From Mycolicibacterium sp. CBMA 226 (GTDB lineage: Bacteria; Actinomycetota; Actinomycetes; Mycobacteriales; Mycobacteriaceae): DNA of 64,000 nucleotides. The notes beneath the pieces are model-generated. The model saw nothing but the letters and a program-made list of their open reading frames with translations. It was not told the DNA's origin and did no database searches. Both the position numbers and the translations under genes were made by a program. The stretch is from contig NZ_VTGY01000013.1 in assembly GCF_009729075.1 (NCBI RefSeq), forward strand, positions 496,001 through 560,000, in the 5' to 3' direction. The stretch's first letter is position 1, and each line of letters begins with the position of its first letter. This document shows, one piece after another, positions 27,237 to 35,122 of this stretch.

Positions 27237-28937
27237 ATGACTGGACCCGCTTCCCCGGCTCGCAATCCGGTGATTCTCACCGTGGACGATGATCCTGCAG
27301 TGTCCCGGGCCGTCGCCCGCGACCTGCGCAAACACTACGGTGCGCGTTATCGGATCGTACGCGCCGAATCTGGACAGGACGCGCTGGTCGCGATCAACGA
27401 GCTGCAGCTACGGGGCGACACCGTGGCGATGTTCATCGCCGACTACCAGATGCCGGAGATGAACGGCATCGACTTCCTGGAACTGGCCATGGACGTGTTT
27501 CCGCTGGCCCGGCGCGTACTGCTGACCGCGTACGCAGACACCCACGCCGCGATCAACGCCATCAACCTGGTCGACCTGGACCACTACCTGCTCAAGCCGT
27601 GGGACCCGCCCGAGGAGAAGCTGTACCCGATCATCGACGGTCTCCTGGAGGCCTGGCATGAGGTCGGCGACCGCGCCGTCCCGCACACCAAGGTGATCGG
27701 CCACCGGTGGAATCCCCGTTCGTGGGAGGTCCGCCAGTTCCTGGCCCGCAACCAGCACTACTACCGGGCGTACGCGTCGGACGAGCCCAAGGGCAAGCAG
27801 CTGCTGACCGCCGCCGGCCTGGACGGGCTGGAGCTGCCCGTGGTGATCTCTGAGCAGGGCGAGACGCTGGTCCAGCCGACGGACGCGCAGCTGGCCGGGA
27901 TGCTCGGCCTGTCGACCACGCCGTCGTTGGAGATGTACGACCTGGCCGTCATCGGCGGTGGCCCCGCCGGCCTGGCGGCGGCGGTGTACGGCGCGTCCGA
28001 GGGGCTGCGCACGGTCCTGATCGAGCGCACCACCACCGGCGGACAGGCGGGCCGCAGCTCGCGCATCGAGAACTACCTGGGCTTCGAGACCGGCATCTCG
28101 GGCGCCGAGCTGACGACGTCGGCCCGGCGGCAGGCCGAGCGCTTCGCCGCCGAGGTCATCACCACCCGCGAGGTCGTCGGGCTCGACGTCTCGTCGCTGG
28201 CCAGCAAGACGCTGACCTTCGACGACGGCCGGAGCATCACCGCGCGGTCGGTCATCCTGGCCACCGGCGTCGACTACCGGCATCTGCAGGTCGCCGGCTG
28301 CTGGGAGGACCCCGACAGCGTCGGCAACAGTTATGTCGGCAACGGCGTCTTCTACGGCGCCTCGGTGTCACAGGCCTCCGAATGCGCCGGCGAGGACGTC
28401 TACATCGTCGGCGGCGCGAACTCCGCCGGCCAGGCCGCGATGTTCATGTCGCAGCAGGCCAAGTCGGTGACGCTGCTGGTGCGCGGCAAGTCGCTCGAGG
28501 CCTCGATGTCGTACTACCTGATCCAGCAGATCGAGAACACGCCGAACATCAGCGTCCGGACCTGCACCGAGGTGGTCGACACCTGCGGCGAGGACGGGCA
28601 CCTGACCGGCCTGTGGCTGGTGAACAACGAAACCGGCGAGCGGGAGCATGTCGAATCCACGCGGCTGTGCTGTTTCATCGGCGCCACCCCGCGCACCCAG
28701 TGGCTGGAGAACGCCGGCATCGCCCGCGACGACCACGGCTTCGTCCTCACCGGCCCGGATCTGAAGGACGTCTGCGGTTGGAACCTGGACCGGCCACCGC
28801 ACCACCTGGAAACAAGTGTGCCCGGTGTTTTTGTTGCAGGTGATGTCCGCGCTGAATCGGCCAAACGGGTCGCAGCCGCGGTTGGCGAAGGCTCGATGGC
28901 AGTGATGCTGGTGCACCGGTATCTGGCCGAGACGTAG
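27237..28937 (+). CDS. Response regulator fused to a glutaredoxin-like and thioredoxin-reductase-like flavoprotein
   Basis: This 566-residue protein has three parts. Residues 11-130 are a receiver domain with acidic pocket D17-D19, phosphoacceptor D69 (IADYQMPEMNG), T97 and K120. Residues about 150-225 resemble a glutaredoxin fold (TKVIGHRWNPRSWEVRQFL, GLELPVVI), but the expected C-x-x-C is N-P-R-S. Residues 233-566 form a thioredoxin-reductase-like oxidoreductase with FAD motif GGGPAG, NAD(P)H motif GGANSAG and C-terminal GVFVAGD; the usual C-A-T-C is replaced by G-A-S-V (373-376). It should be a phosphorylation-controlled flavoenzyme or sensor rather than a true thioredoxin reductase. The kinase gene follows 12 bases downstream. 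Confidence 0.9.
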   Translation: MTGPASPARNPVILTVDDDPAVSRAVARDLRKHYGARYRIVRAESGQDALVAINELQLRGDTVAMFIADYQMPEMNGIDFLELAMDVFPLARRVLLTAYADTHAAINAINLVDLDHYLLKPWDPPEEKLYPIIDGLLEAWHEVGDRAVPHTKVIGHRWNPRSWEVRQFLARNQHYYRAYASDEPKGKQLLTAAGLDGLELPVVISEQGETLVQPTDAQLAGMLGLSTTPSLEMYDLAVIGGGPAGLAAAVYGASEGLRTVLIERTTTGGQAGRSSRIENYLGFETGISGAELTTSARRQAERFAAEVITTREVVGLDVSSLASKTLTFDDGRSITARSVILATGVDYRHLQVAGCWEDPDSVGNSYVGNGVFYGASVSQASECAGEDVYIVGGANSAGQAAMFMSQQAKSVTLLVRGKSLEASMSYYLIQQIENTPNISVRTCTEVVDTCGEDGHLTGLWLVNNETGEREHVESTRLCCFIGATPRTQWLENAGIARDDHGFVLTGPDLKDVCGWNLDRPPHHLETSVPGVFVAGDVRAESAKRVAAAVGEGSMAVMLVHRYLAET

Positions 28938-28949
28938 GAGGAGACCGGT

Positions 28950-30425
28950 ATGGGCGAGACGTGCGCGCGAAGTGAACTGAAAACGCTGTTCCTGTTCGAG
29001 GCGCTGACCGACGAGCAGTTGGACACGCTGTGCGCCCACGGTCACATCGCGACGTTCGAACCCGGCCCGGTCTGCACCGAAGGCGAGCCGGCCACGTGTT
29101 TCTACGTCATGCTCGACGGCGAACTGGTCATGTCGATGAAGTCGGGCGGCATCGACATCGAGACCAACCGCACCTCGATGCGCGGCGTGTACTGCGGCGC
29201 CTGGTCGGCCTACATCCCCGACGAGCAGCCGGTCTACGAGGCGTCGGTGCGGGTGACCAAGCCGTCGCGGTTCTTCGTCCTGGACGCCAACGCCTACGCC
29301 GACTTCATGCGCAAGGAGTTCCCGATGGCGGTGCATCTGCTGGAGGGCCACAAGGTCGGCGGCCGCCGCGGACGCCAGATCGTCGGCCAACGGGAGAAGC
29401 TCCTCGCCCTGGGGCAGTTGTCGGCCGGGCTGACCCACCAGCTGAACAACCCGGCCGCCGCGACCGCCCGCGCCGTCGCCGACCTGCACGACCGGATCGG
29501 CAAGATGCGGCACAAACTGGCCATGCTGGCCGACGGCCAGGTCAGCCCGCAGTCGCTGCGGGTCCTGGTCGGCATCCAGGAAGGCATCGCCGAGCAGGTG
29601 GCGAAGGCCAGAACCCAGGAGCTGTCGGCCATCGAGGCCTCCGACCGTGAAGACCAGATCGGCGAATGGCTCGAAGACCACGGCATCGCCGCCGCCTGGG
29701 ACTACGCCCCCACTTTCGTCGACGCCGGCCTGGATGTCGCTTGGCTGGAAGGCATTTCGTCGTCCCTCGGTGAGGGCGACTCGTCCGCGACGCTCCAGGG
29801 CGCGCTGGGCTGGCTGAAGTACACCATCGACACCGAGCTGCTGATGTGTGAGATTTCCGAAGCGAGCAAACGGATTTCGACACTGCTCGCCGGCGCCAAG
29901 CAGTACTCCCAGATGGACCGGGCGCCCTACCAGAGTGCCAATGTGCACGACCTCCTGCGCAGCACGCTGATGATGTTCGGTGACCGCATCGGCAAGGACG
30001 GCACCACCTGCGTCAAGGTGGTCAAGGAGTACGACCCCGCGCTGCCCGAATTGCAGTGCTACCCAGCCGATCTCAACCAGGTGTGGACCAACATCATCGA
30101 CAACGCACTGCAGGCCATGAAGGGCTGCGGCGTGCTTACCATCCGGACCAAGCAGGTCAGCGAGGACACCGTCCGGATCGAGATCAACGACAACGGCCCG
30201 GGCATCCCGCCCGACGTCATCGAGCGCATCTTCACCCCGTTCTTCACGACCAAACCGTTCGGCGAAGGCACCGGGCTCGGGCTCGACCTGGCCTGGCGCA
30301 TCATTTGCGAGAAGCACCACGGCAACATCTACGTCGAGTCGAAGCCCGGCGACACGACATTCATCGTCACTCTGCCGGTGCACGCGCCGGCGCCGGAAGA
30401 GTTCCCGGCGGTGGCAGCGGGATAG
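28950..30425 (+). CDS. Histidine kinase with N-terminal cyclic-nucleotide-binding-like domain
   Basis: This 491-residue soluble kinase has no membrane helix. Residues 10-125 resemble a CAP-type effector domain (CTEGEPATCFYVMLDGELVM), but the phosphate-binding cassette that would hold a cyclic nucleotide is not canonical: YCGAWSAYIP replaces F-G-E-x-A. The dimerisation/phosphoacceptor helix carries H163 in SAGLTHQLNNPAAA. The ATPase domain has an N box (NIIDNALQAM), DNGPGIP, FTPFFTTKPFG and GTGLGLDLAW. It follows the receiver-flavoprotein fusion by 12 bases and is its evident partner. AGGAG precedes the ATG. Confidence 0.9.
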   Translation: MGETCARSELKTLFLFEALTDEQLDTLCAHGHIATFEPGPVCTEGEPATCFYVMLDGELVMSMKSGGIDIETNRTSMRGVYCGAWSAYIPDEQPVYEASVRVTKPSRFFVLDANAYADFMRKEFPMAVHLLEGHKVGGRRGRQIVGQREKLLALGQLSAGLTHQLNNPAAATARAVADLHDRIGKMRHKLAMLADGQVSPQSLRVLVGIQEGIAEQVAKARTQELSAIEASDREDQIGEWLEDHGIAAAWDYAPTFVDAGLDVAWLEGISSSLGEGDSSATLQGALGWLKYTIDTELLMCEISEASKRISTLLAGAKQYSQMDRAPYQSANVHDLLRSTLMMFGDRIGKDGTTCVKVVKEYDPALPELQCYPADLNQVWTNIIDNALQAMKGCGVLTIRTKQVSEDTVRIEINDNGPGIPPDVIERIFTPFFTTKPFGEGTGLGLDLAWRIICEKHHGNIYVESKPGDTTFIVTLPVHAPAPEEFPAVAAG

Positions 30426-30482
30426 TTCCGATCACCGCGCGCCGAACGGAATAGCCGCCCACGCGCGGGAGTTGCCGAAATA

Positions 30483-31313
30483 GTGACCAAACCAGACCTT
30501 GGGCGCTACGGCGTATTCGGACGCGGCGCGACGCCGCAACAGGCAGCAGAAATCGAAGCGCTGGGCTACGGCGCGATCTGGGTCGGGGGATCCCCGCCCG
30601 CAGAACTGGAATGGGTCGAGCCGCTGCTCGGCGCGACGGAGCGGCTGAAGGTCGCGACCGGCATCGTCAACATCTGGACGGCGGCAGCCGGACCGGTCGC
30701 CGAGTCCTTCCACCGCATCAACAGTGCCTATCCCGGCCGCTTCCTACTCGGCATCGGCGTCGGGCACCGCGAGGCCATCACCGAGTACAAGAAGCCTCTC
30801 GATGCGCTGGGCGAGTATCTCGACAAACTCGACGAGTATGGCGTGCCGAAGGAACACCGGGTGGTGGCCGCACTCGGCCCGCAGGTACTCAAGCTCTCGG
30901 CCCGGCGCGGCGCCGGCGCGCACCCCTATCTGACCACCCCGGAACACACTGCCCAGGCGCGCGAGCTGATCGGGCCGGATGCGTTCCTGGCCCCCGAACA
31001 CAAGGCGATCCTGACGACGGATGCGGACAAGGCCCGGGCCGTCGGCCGCCAGGCTCTGGAGATTTACCTCAATCTGAACAATTACCTCAACAGCTGGAAG
31101 CGGTTGGGGTTCACTGACTCTGACCTCGCCAAGCCCGGTAGTGACCGGCTCGTCGACGCGGTGGTCGCCTACGGCACGATCGACGCGATCGCTGCCCGGC
31201 TGAAGCAGCACCTGGACGCCGGCGCCGACCACGTGCCGGTCCAGGTACTGACGTCTCCCGAGAAATTGGTACCCGCACTGACCGAACTCGCCGGCCCACT
31301 GGGCCTGCGGTAA
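30483..31313 (+). CDS. LLM-class (probably F420-dependent) oxidoreductase 1
   Basis: This 276-residue luciferase-like TIM-barrel protein has YGAIWVGGSP, ATGIVNIWT and RFLLGIGVGH, the pattern of the actinobacterial F420-dependent LLM subfamily found at the Rv3463 position next to infA in M. tuberculosis. The substrate is unknown. It starts from GTG 57 bases after the kinase gene. A close paralogue follows 15 bases downstream. Confidence 0.85.
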   Translation: MTKPDLGRYGVFGRGATPQQAAEIEALGYGAIWVGGSPPAELEWVEPLLGATERLKVATGIVNIWTAAAGPVAESFHRINSAYPGRFLLGIGVGHREAITEYKKPLDALGEYLDKLDEYGVPKEHRVVAALGPQVLKLSARRGAGAHPYLTTPEHTAQARELIGPDAFLAPEHKAILTTDADKARAVGRQALEIYLNLNNYLNSWKRLGFTDSDLAKPGSDRLVDAVVAYGTIDAIAARLKQHLDAGADHVPVQVLTSPEKLVPALTELAGPLGLR

Positions 31314-31328
31314 CTGGAGGGATCACGC

Positions 31329-32177
31329 ATGAGCAATCTGGACCTGGGCCGTTTCGGGGTGTGGACCTTCGGCGCCCCGACGCCTGAGCAGGCCGCCGAG
31401 ATCGAGAAGTTGGGGTACGGCGCGGTGTGGCCGGGCGGCTCCCCCGCCGGCGACCTGGCGTTCGTCGAGCCGCTCCTGGCGGCGACGGAGAAGCTGCAGG
31501 TGGCCACCGGCATCGTCAACGTGTGGACGGCCCCCGCCGCGCAGGTCGCGGAGTCGTTCCACCGGATCGAGGCGGCATATCCGGGACGGTTCGTGTTGGG
31601 CGTCGGCATCGGTCATCCCGAGCACACCAAGGAGTACCGCAAGCCGTACGACGTCCTCGTCGAGTACCTCGACGAGCTGGATGCGGCGGGCGTTCCGGTC
31701 GCGCGCCGCGTGGTGGCGGCCCTCGGCCCGAAGGTGTTGCGGCTGGCTGCCGACCGCAGCGCCGGCGCGCACCCGTACCTCACCACCCCCGAGCACACCG
31801 CCGAGGCGCGCAAGCTCATCGGGCCGGACGTGTTCCTCGCGCCCGAGCACAAGGTCGTCCTTACCGACGGTTCAGCAGAAGCGACCGCGGAGGCCCGGGC
31901 GATCGGCCGGCAGACCGTCGACTTCTACCTGAATCTCAGTAACTACCTGAACAATTGGCGCCGGCTCGGCTTCTCCGAGGACGACATCGCCAAGCCGGGT
32001 AGTGACGCGTTGATCGACGCGGTGGTCGCGCACGGCACGCCCGATGCCGTCGCCGCGCGGCTGACCGAGCATCTCGATGCCGGCGCCGATCACGTGACCA
32101 TCCAGGTGCTGGGCGGCTGGGACAAGGTCCTTCCGACCCTGACAGCTCTGGCGGGTCCCCTGGGCCTGCGGGGATAG
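31329..32177 (+). CDS. LLM-class (probably F420-dependent) oxidoreductase 2
   Basis: This 282-residue tandem paralogue of the previous gene keeps the same motifs (YGAVWPGGSP, ATGIVNVWTAP, RFVLGVGIGHPEH) and the same length, so it is a recent duplication. CTGGAGGG lies just before its ATG. The two are surely cotranscribed, perhaps with the kinase pair upstream. Its stop is 7 bases from the converging exported-protein gene. Confidence 0.85.
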   Translation: MSNLDLGRFGVWTFGAPTPEQAAEIEKLGYGAVWPGGSPAGDLAFVEPLLAATEKLQVATGIVNVWTAPAAQVAESFHRIEAAYPGRFVLGVGIGHPEHTKEYRKPYDVLVEYLDELDAAGVPVARRVVAALGPKVLRLAADRSAGAHPYLTTPEHTAEARKLIGPDVFLAPEHKVVLTDGSAEATAEARAIGRQTVDFYLNLSNYLNNWRRLGFSEDDIAKPGSDALIDAVVAHGTPDAVAARLTEHLDAGADHVTIQVLGGWDKVLPTLTALAGPLGLRG

Positions 32178-32184
32178 CGGGCGC

Positions 32185-32739
32185 TCAGTGCTGCGGGTCC
32201 TGCTGATCGCGGTGGTGCCGGTTCCAGTGTGACCAGTCCCAGCGCGGACGGTCCGGGCGCTGCGTGGACTTCGGCGGGGCAGGCGGTGTCGCGCTGGTCT
32301 GCGTCGGCGCGACGACCTTCGGCGGGATGACGGCCGGGGCGCTGACCACACTGGCGGCGGGTACCGGTGCCGGAACGTCGACATGATTGACGGTCGGCAA
32401 CGGAGCCGGCGCGACATACGGCGCCGTCTGGGTGTGATCGACGACGGCCAGGGGTGTCGACGGCTCGCCGGCGGCGCCCAGCATGATCGCACCCAACGCG
32501 GCGGCCGCCGTGACGGCGCCGAACAGCACCACGACGAGGGCCGGCCGGGTGATGCGCGGCTTCGGCGTCGAGAGCGCGGGGCGCGCCGGGATGGGGGCCG
32601 GGCTCGCGGGTTCGTCGTCGTCGGCCAATGACCAGGCCAGCGCACCGACCGGCATTGTCGGCGCCCCGTGAATGGTGCCGGCGGCCGTATCAGAGGCGAA
32701 GGCCATGTTCGGGAAGGTGGCGGTCATGGTGGTGGACAT
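32185..32739 (-). CDS. Single-pass membrane protein with proline/alanine-rich outer tail
   Basis: This 184-residue protein has no recognised family. About 62 cytoplasmic residues (MSTTMTATFPNMAFASDTAAG) precede one helix (ALVVVLFGAVTAAAALGAIM) and a proline/alanine/valine-rich tail. It ends in the charged aromatic stretch RWDWSHWNRHHRDQQDPQH. The ATG at 32739 follows AGGAG; an ATG 20 codons upstream is less likely. Its promoter (32786-32843) is almost the same as that of the small exported protein at 34554, and the ECF sigma gene lies just upstream. It is probably a target of that sigma factor. Confidence 0.75.
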   Translation of the reverse strand: MSTTMTATFPNMAFASDTAAGTIHGAPTMPVGALAWSLADDDEPASPAPIPARPALSTPKPRITRPALVVVLFGAVTAAAALGAIMLGAAGEPSTPLAVVDHTQTAPYVAPAPLPTVNHVDVPAPVPAASVVSAPAVIPPKVVAPTQTSATPPAPPKSTQRPDRPRWDWSHWNRHHRDQQDPQH

Positions 32740-32785
32740 GGCGTTCTCCTGTGTCGTCCGTGCTGCCCTGGTGAGCTGTTCTGTA

Positions 32786-32843
32786 GGTAGGAGCAGCACG
32801 GTGCCCGCATCGGGACAACTTTTCCGAGGGATTTTCTGGGCGG
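32786..32843 (-). promoter_or_regulatory. Shared ECF-type promoter element, copy A
   Basis: On the minus strand TGTCC (32813-32817) is followed after exactly 20 bases by TCCTACC (32786-32792), preceded by a conserved CCGCCCAGAAAAT block (32831-32843). The same parts at the same spacing occur at 34871-34929. The start codon lies 47 bases downstream. Confidence 0.7.
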
Positions 32844-32857
32844 CCGGACCGGCCGCG

Positions 32858-34324
32858 TCAGTTGATGATTGGCGGCTGCGTCGTGGTCACCGGCGCCGGT
32901 TCGACCGGACCCACGGGGATCGGCGGCCGCGGCCGGGGCGGCCTCGGCGTGCCGGACGGTGCCGGCGCGGGTGGCGGGGTCGGTGACGGCGGCGGCTCGG
33001 TGACGATGGGCGGCGCCTGGCTCGGCGACGGTTCCTCGGTGATGACGGGCGGCCGGTGATGGCGCGGCGGCGGCAGCGGTAGCGGAGGCGGCTCAGGAGC
33101 GACGACCGGTGGCGGCGGGGGCGCCGGCGACTGCTGTGGCGGCGGGACGGTCCGCGACGGACGGATCACCGTCGGCTCGGCGGGCGCCGTCACGACGGCC
33201 GTCGGGGCGGACGGCTGCGGCGGCGGCACGGTCATCGACACCGGGGTTTCCGGTGGCCGGCTGGGTGAGGGCGTCACCGAGCTGATGACCCCCTGCGGGG
33301 TGACGGGCGCATTCGTCTCGTACCGCCAGGCGATGGTCAGCGCCAGGACGATCAGGGGTATGCCGACCAGCAGAGACATGGTCAGCATCACGCGACCGGC
33401 AGGCTGGGCCGCGGGGGGCTCCTCGTCGGTCGCGGCGCTGTCGAGCGCGGCGAATTGGTCAGTTGTCGCATCCGGCAGCGCATTTCGCGCCTGTGTCGGT
33501 GCGCCGCTCAGGTTCTCGCTGGCGGACGTCAGTTGTACCTGGCTCAGCGTGCGGTCGCGGAGCCAGGCCGGCGCCGGGATGAACAGCGGTGCGCCACCGA
33601 GCAGCGCGACCGGGTTGACCAGCCGCCGGCGGTCCTGATCACAAACGGGGCAGTTTTCGATGTGACGGGCGATCCGCTTGCGCATCAGGATGGTGAACGT
33701 GCCGTCCCAGCCGGCGAGGATCGCGCTCAACTCGGCGCAGGTGTCATCGGCCTGACCCCGGCGCGCGACGAGCAGCGCACCCAGGGAGCGCTCCATGGTG
33801 TCGCGCAGGCGCTGCATGATCTTGTTGGCGCTGGCGGCGCTGACCCCGAGGGCTTCGGCGAGCTCGGGGCCTTCGAGGCCGTGCCGGTAGCCCAGCTCGA
33901 GCACCGAGCGGTCCCGGTCGGACAACCCGCCGGCAGCCTCGGCAACCAGCTTGGCCAGTTCGTTGCGGGCGGCCAGTGTGTCCGGCCCGGCCTCACCGGA
34001 GGCTTCCTCGGGCAGTTCCTCCGACGGTTCTTCGCGGCGACGCTGCCGGATGCGGCGTAGAGCCTCGTTCCGGGCGATCGCATACAGCCAGGGACGCAGT
34101 CTGTCAGGTTCACGCAATGTGTTCAAAGCCGTTGCCGCAGTGCAGAACACGTCCTGGACGCAGTCTGCCGCGGCTTCGCGGTCACGGACCATGCCCACGC
34201 AGTAGTCGTGCAGCCGGTCGGCGTAGCGGTCGTAGATGCCCGCGAACGCCGCACGGTCGCCCGATAGCGCGGCGCCGACCAAGTCGGCATCGCTGGCGAT
34301 GTCCCAATCTGGCACTGCGGTCAT
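32858..34324 (-). CDS. ECF sigma factor fused to zinc-finger anti-sigma-like, transmembrane and proline-rich regions
   Basis: This protein has 488 residues, far longer than the usual 180-200 of an ECF sigma factor. Region 2 covers about 25-95 (DCVQDVFCTAATALNTL, RPWLYAIARNEALRRIR) and region 4 about 130-185 (LELGYRHGLEGPELAEALGV). A zf-HC2-like motif H221-x3-C225-x2-C228 follows, then a transmembrane helix at about 311-335 and 150 outer residues that are mostly proline, threonine and serine. It looks like a membrane-tethered sigma factor carrying its own anti-sigma module. The ATG at 34324 has GGAG at good spacing. Both neighbours share one promoter motif, which may be its target. Confidence 0.88.
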   Translation of the reverse strand: MTAVPDWDIASDADLVGAALSGDRAAFAGIYDRYADRLHDYCVGMVRDREAAADCVQDVFCTAATALNTLREPDRLRPWLYAIARNEALRRIRQRRREEPSEELPEEASGEAGPDTLAARNELAKLVAEAAGGLSDRDRSVLELGYRHGLEGPELAEALGVSAASANKIMQRLRDTMERSLGALLVARRGQADDTCAELSAILAGWDGTFTILMRKRIARHIENCPVCDQDRRRLVNPVALLGGAPLFIPAPAWLRDRTLSQVQLTSASENLSGAPTQARNALPDATTDQFAALDSAATDEEPPAAQPAGRVMLTMSLLVGIPLIVLALTIAWRYETNAPVTPQGVISSVTPSPSRPPETPVSMTVPPPQPSAPTAVVTAPAEPTVIRPSRTVPPPQQSPAPPPPPVVAPEPPPLPLPPPRHHRPPVITEEPSPSQAPPIVTEPPPSPTPPPAPAPSGTPRPPRPRPPIPVGPVEPAPVTTTQPPIIN

Positions 34325-34337
34325 GAGACGGGCTCCC

Positions 34338-34358
34338 ATACCGATCGATCGCCGGTAT
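34338..34358 (-). promoter_or_regulatory. Inverted repeat just upstream of the fused sigma factor gene
   Basis: ATACCG (34338-34343) and CGGTAT (34353-34358) form an inverted repeat 14 bases before the start codon. A second one, GGCGAA-N4-TTCGCC, lies at 34381-34396. Either could be an operator. The shared TGTCC/TCCTACC promoter is not present here. Confidence 0.35.
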
Positions 34359-34553
34359 GCAGTGATCGTAATCCGGCGAAGGCGAACTGATTCGCCGAAT
34401 TAATGTGCATCGGCGTTGGCACTTTGTTCATAGATGGGAACGAGGGCAGCCCGGGCCTGGTTCAATGCCGGGCCCGGCTGCCTCGCGCCGGATTGCCACC
34501 GATGTCGCGGCAAACCCGGGGGCAGACCGCTGGGGCGGTCGTGTCGTGACCAG

Positions 34554-34820
34554 TCAGTGGTGGTCGTGCTCGTGCCAGTGGTGATCCCAGTCGGGGTAGT
34601 AGAAGTGGCAGTGCTCCCAGTCCCACCACGCCCACGAGCAGTAGTCGTAGTCGTACCAGAAGTGTTGGGGTGCAGGGGCGGGCAGCGGCTGGGCTTCGGC
34701 GGTGCCCGCCGTCAGGCCCAAGCCGGCCAGCGCCATGCTGCCGGACAGCAGTGCCGCCGTCACGACCCGCTTGCCGAACGACTGTCGCTTGGCCGGTGCG
34801 GTTGCGGTGTTGTTGCTCAT
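34554..34820 (-). CDS. Small exported histidine/tryptophan/tyrosine-rich protein
   Basis: This 88-residue precursor has a typical signal peptide (KRVVTAALLSGSMALAGLGL, cleavage near AEA-QPLP), leaving a mature peptide of about 44 residues. That part is packed with aromatic and metal-binding residues: WYDYDYCSWAWWDWEHCHFY, then WDHHWHEHDHH at the C-terminus. It includes two cysteines and nine histidines, so metal binding is plausible, but no family is recognised. ACAGGAG precedes the ATG. Promoter copy B lies 51 bases upstream, linking it to the adjacent sigma factor. Confidence 0.75.
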   Translation of the reverse strand: MSNNTATAPAKRQSFGKRVVTAALLSGSMALAGLGLTAGTAEAQPLPAPAPQHFWYDYDYCSWAWWDWEHCHFYYPDWDHHWHEHDHH

Positions 34821-34870
34821 TTCGTGCTCCTGTTGGTTGGTTGCAGTCGCCCCGTGCGGGCTCTGTCATA

Positions 34871-34929
34871 GGTAGGAGCGGGACCCGCCGCGTCTGCGGA
34901 CACTTTTTTCACAAGAATTTTCTGGGCGG
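34871..34929 (-). promoter_or_regulatory. Shared ECF-type promoter element, copy B
   Basis: TGTCC (34898-34902) and TCCTACC (34871-34877), 20 bases apart on the minus strand, follow a CCGCCCAGAAAAT block (34917-34929). The arrangement is the same as copy A at 32786-32843. The remaining 193 bases up to the mmsA start at 35123 hold only short inverted repeats such as CTCGA-CCA-TCGAG (35074-35086) and no gene. Confidence 0.7.
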
Positions 34930-35122
34930 GTTTCCGGTCCTGGGCGGCAGGAACCGGATCCGCGATCTCACCGCGCACTCGCGACGCACGTCGGCGTTGC
35001 GCACCAGAGGAATTCGAGACGCGAATCCAGCCTCTTGCCAAGCCCCGACGGAATTACTAGGATATGCAAGTATCTCGACCATCGAGCCGGGACCCGAACT
35101 CTGCATACCTTGGACGGACGTC

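Noticed and set aside
28368..30383. 671-codon open frame antisense to the flavoprotein and kinase genes
   Set aside because: It lies opposite two genes with clear catalytic motifs; the protein is rich in D, V, G, H and R without any domain, as expected for a GC-rich shadow frame.
34434..34871. 145-codon plus-strand frame over the small exported protein
   Set aside because: The minus-strand gene has a ribosome binding site, signal peptide and promoter; the plus frame has none.
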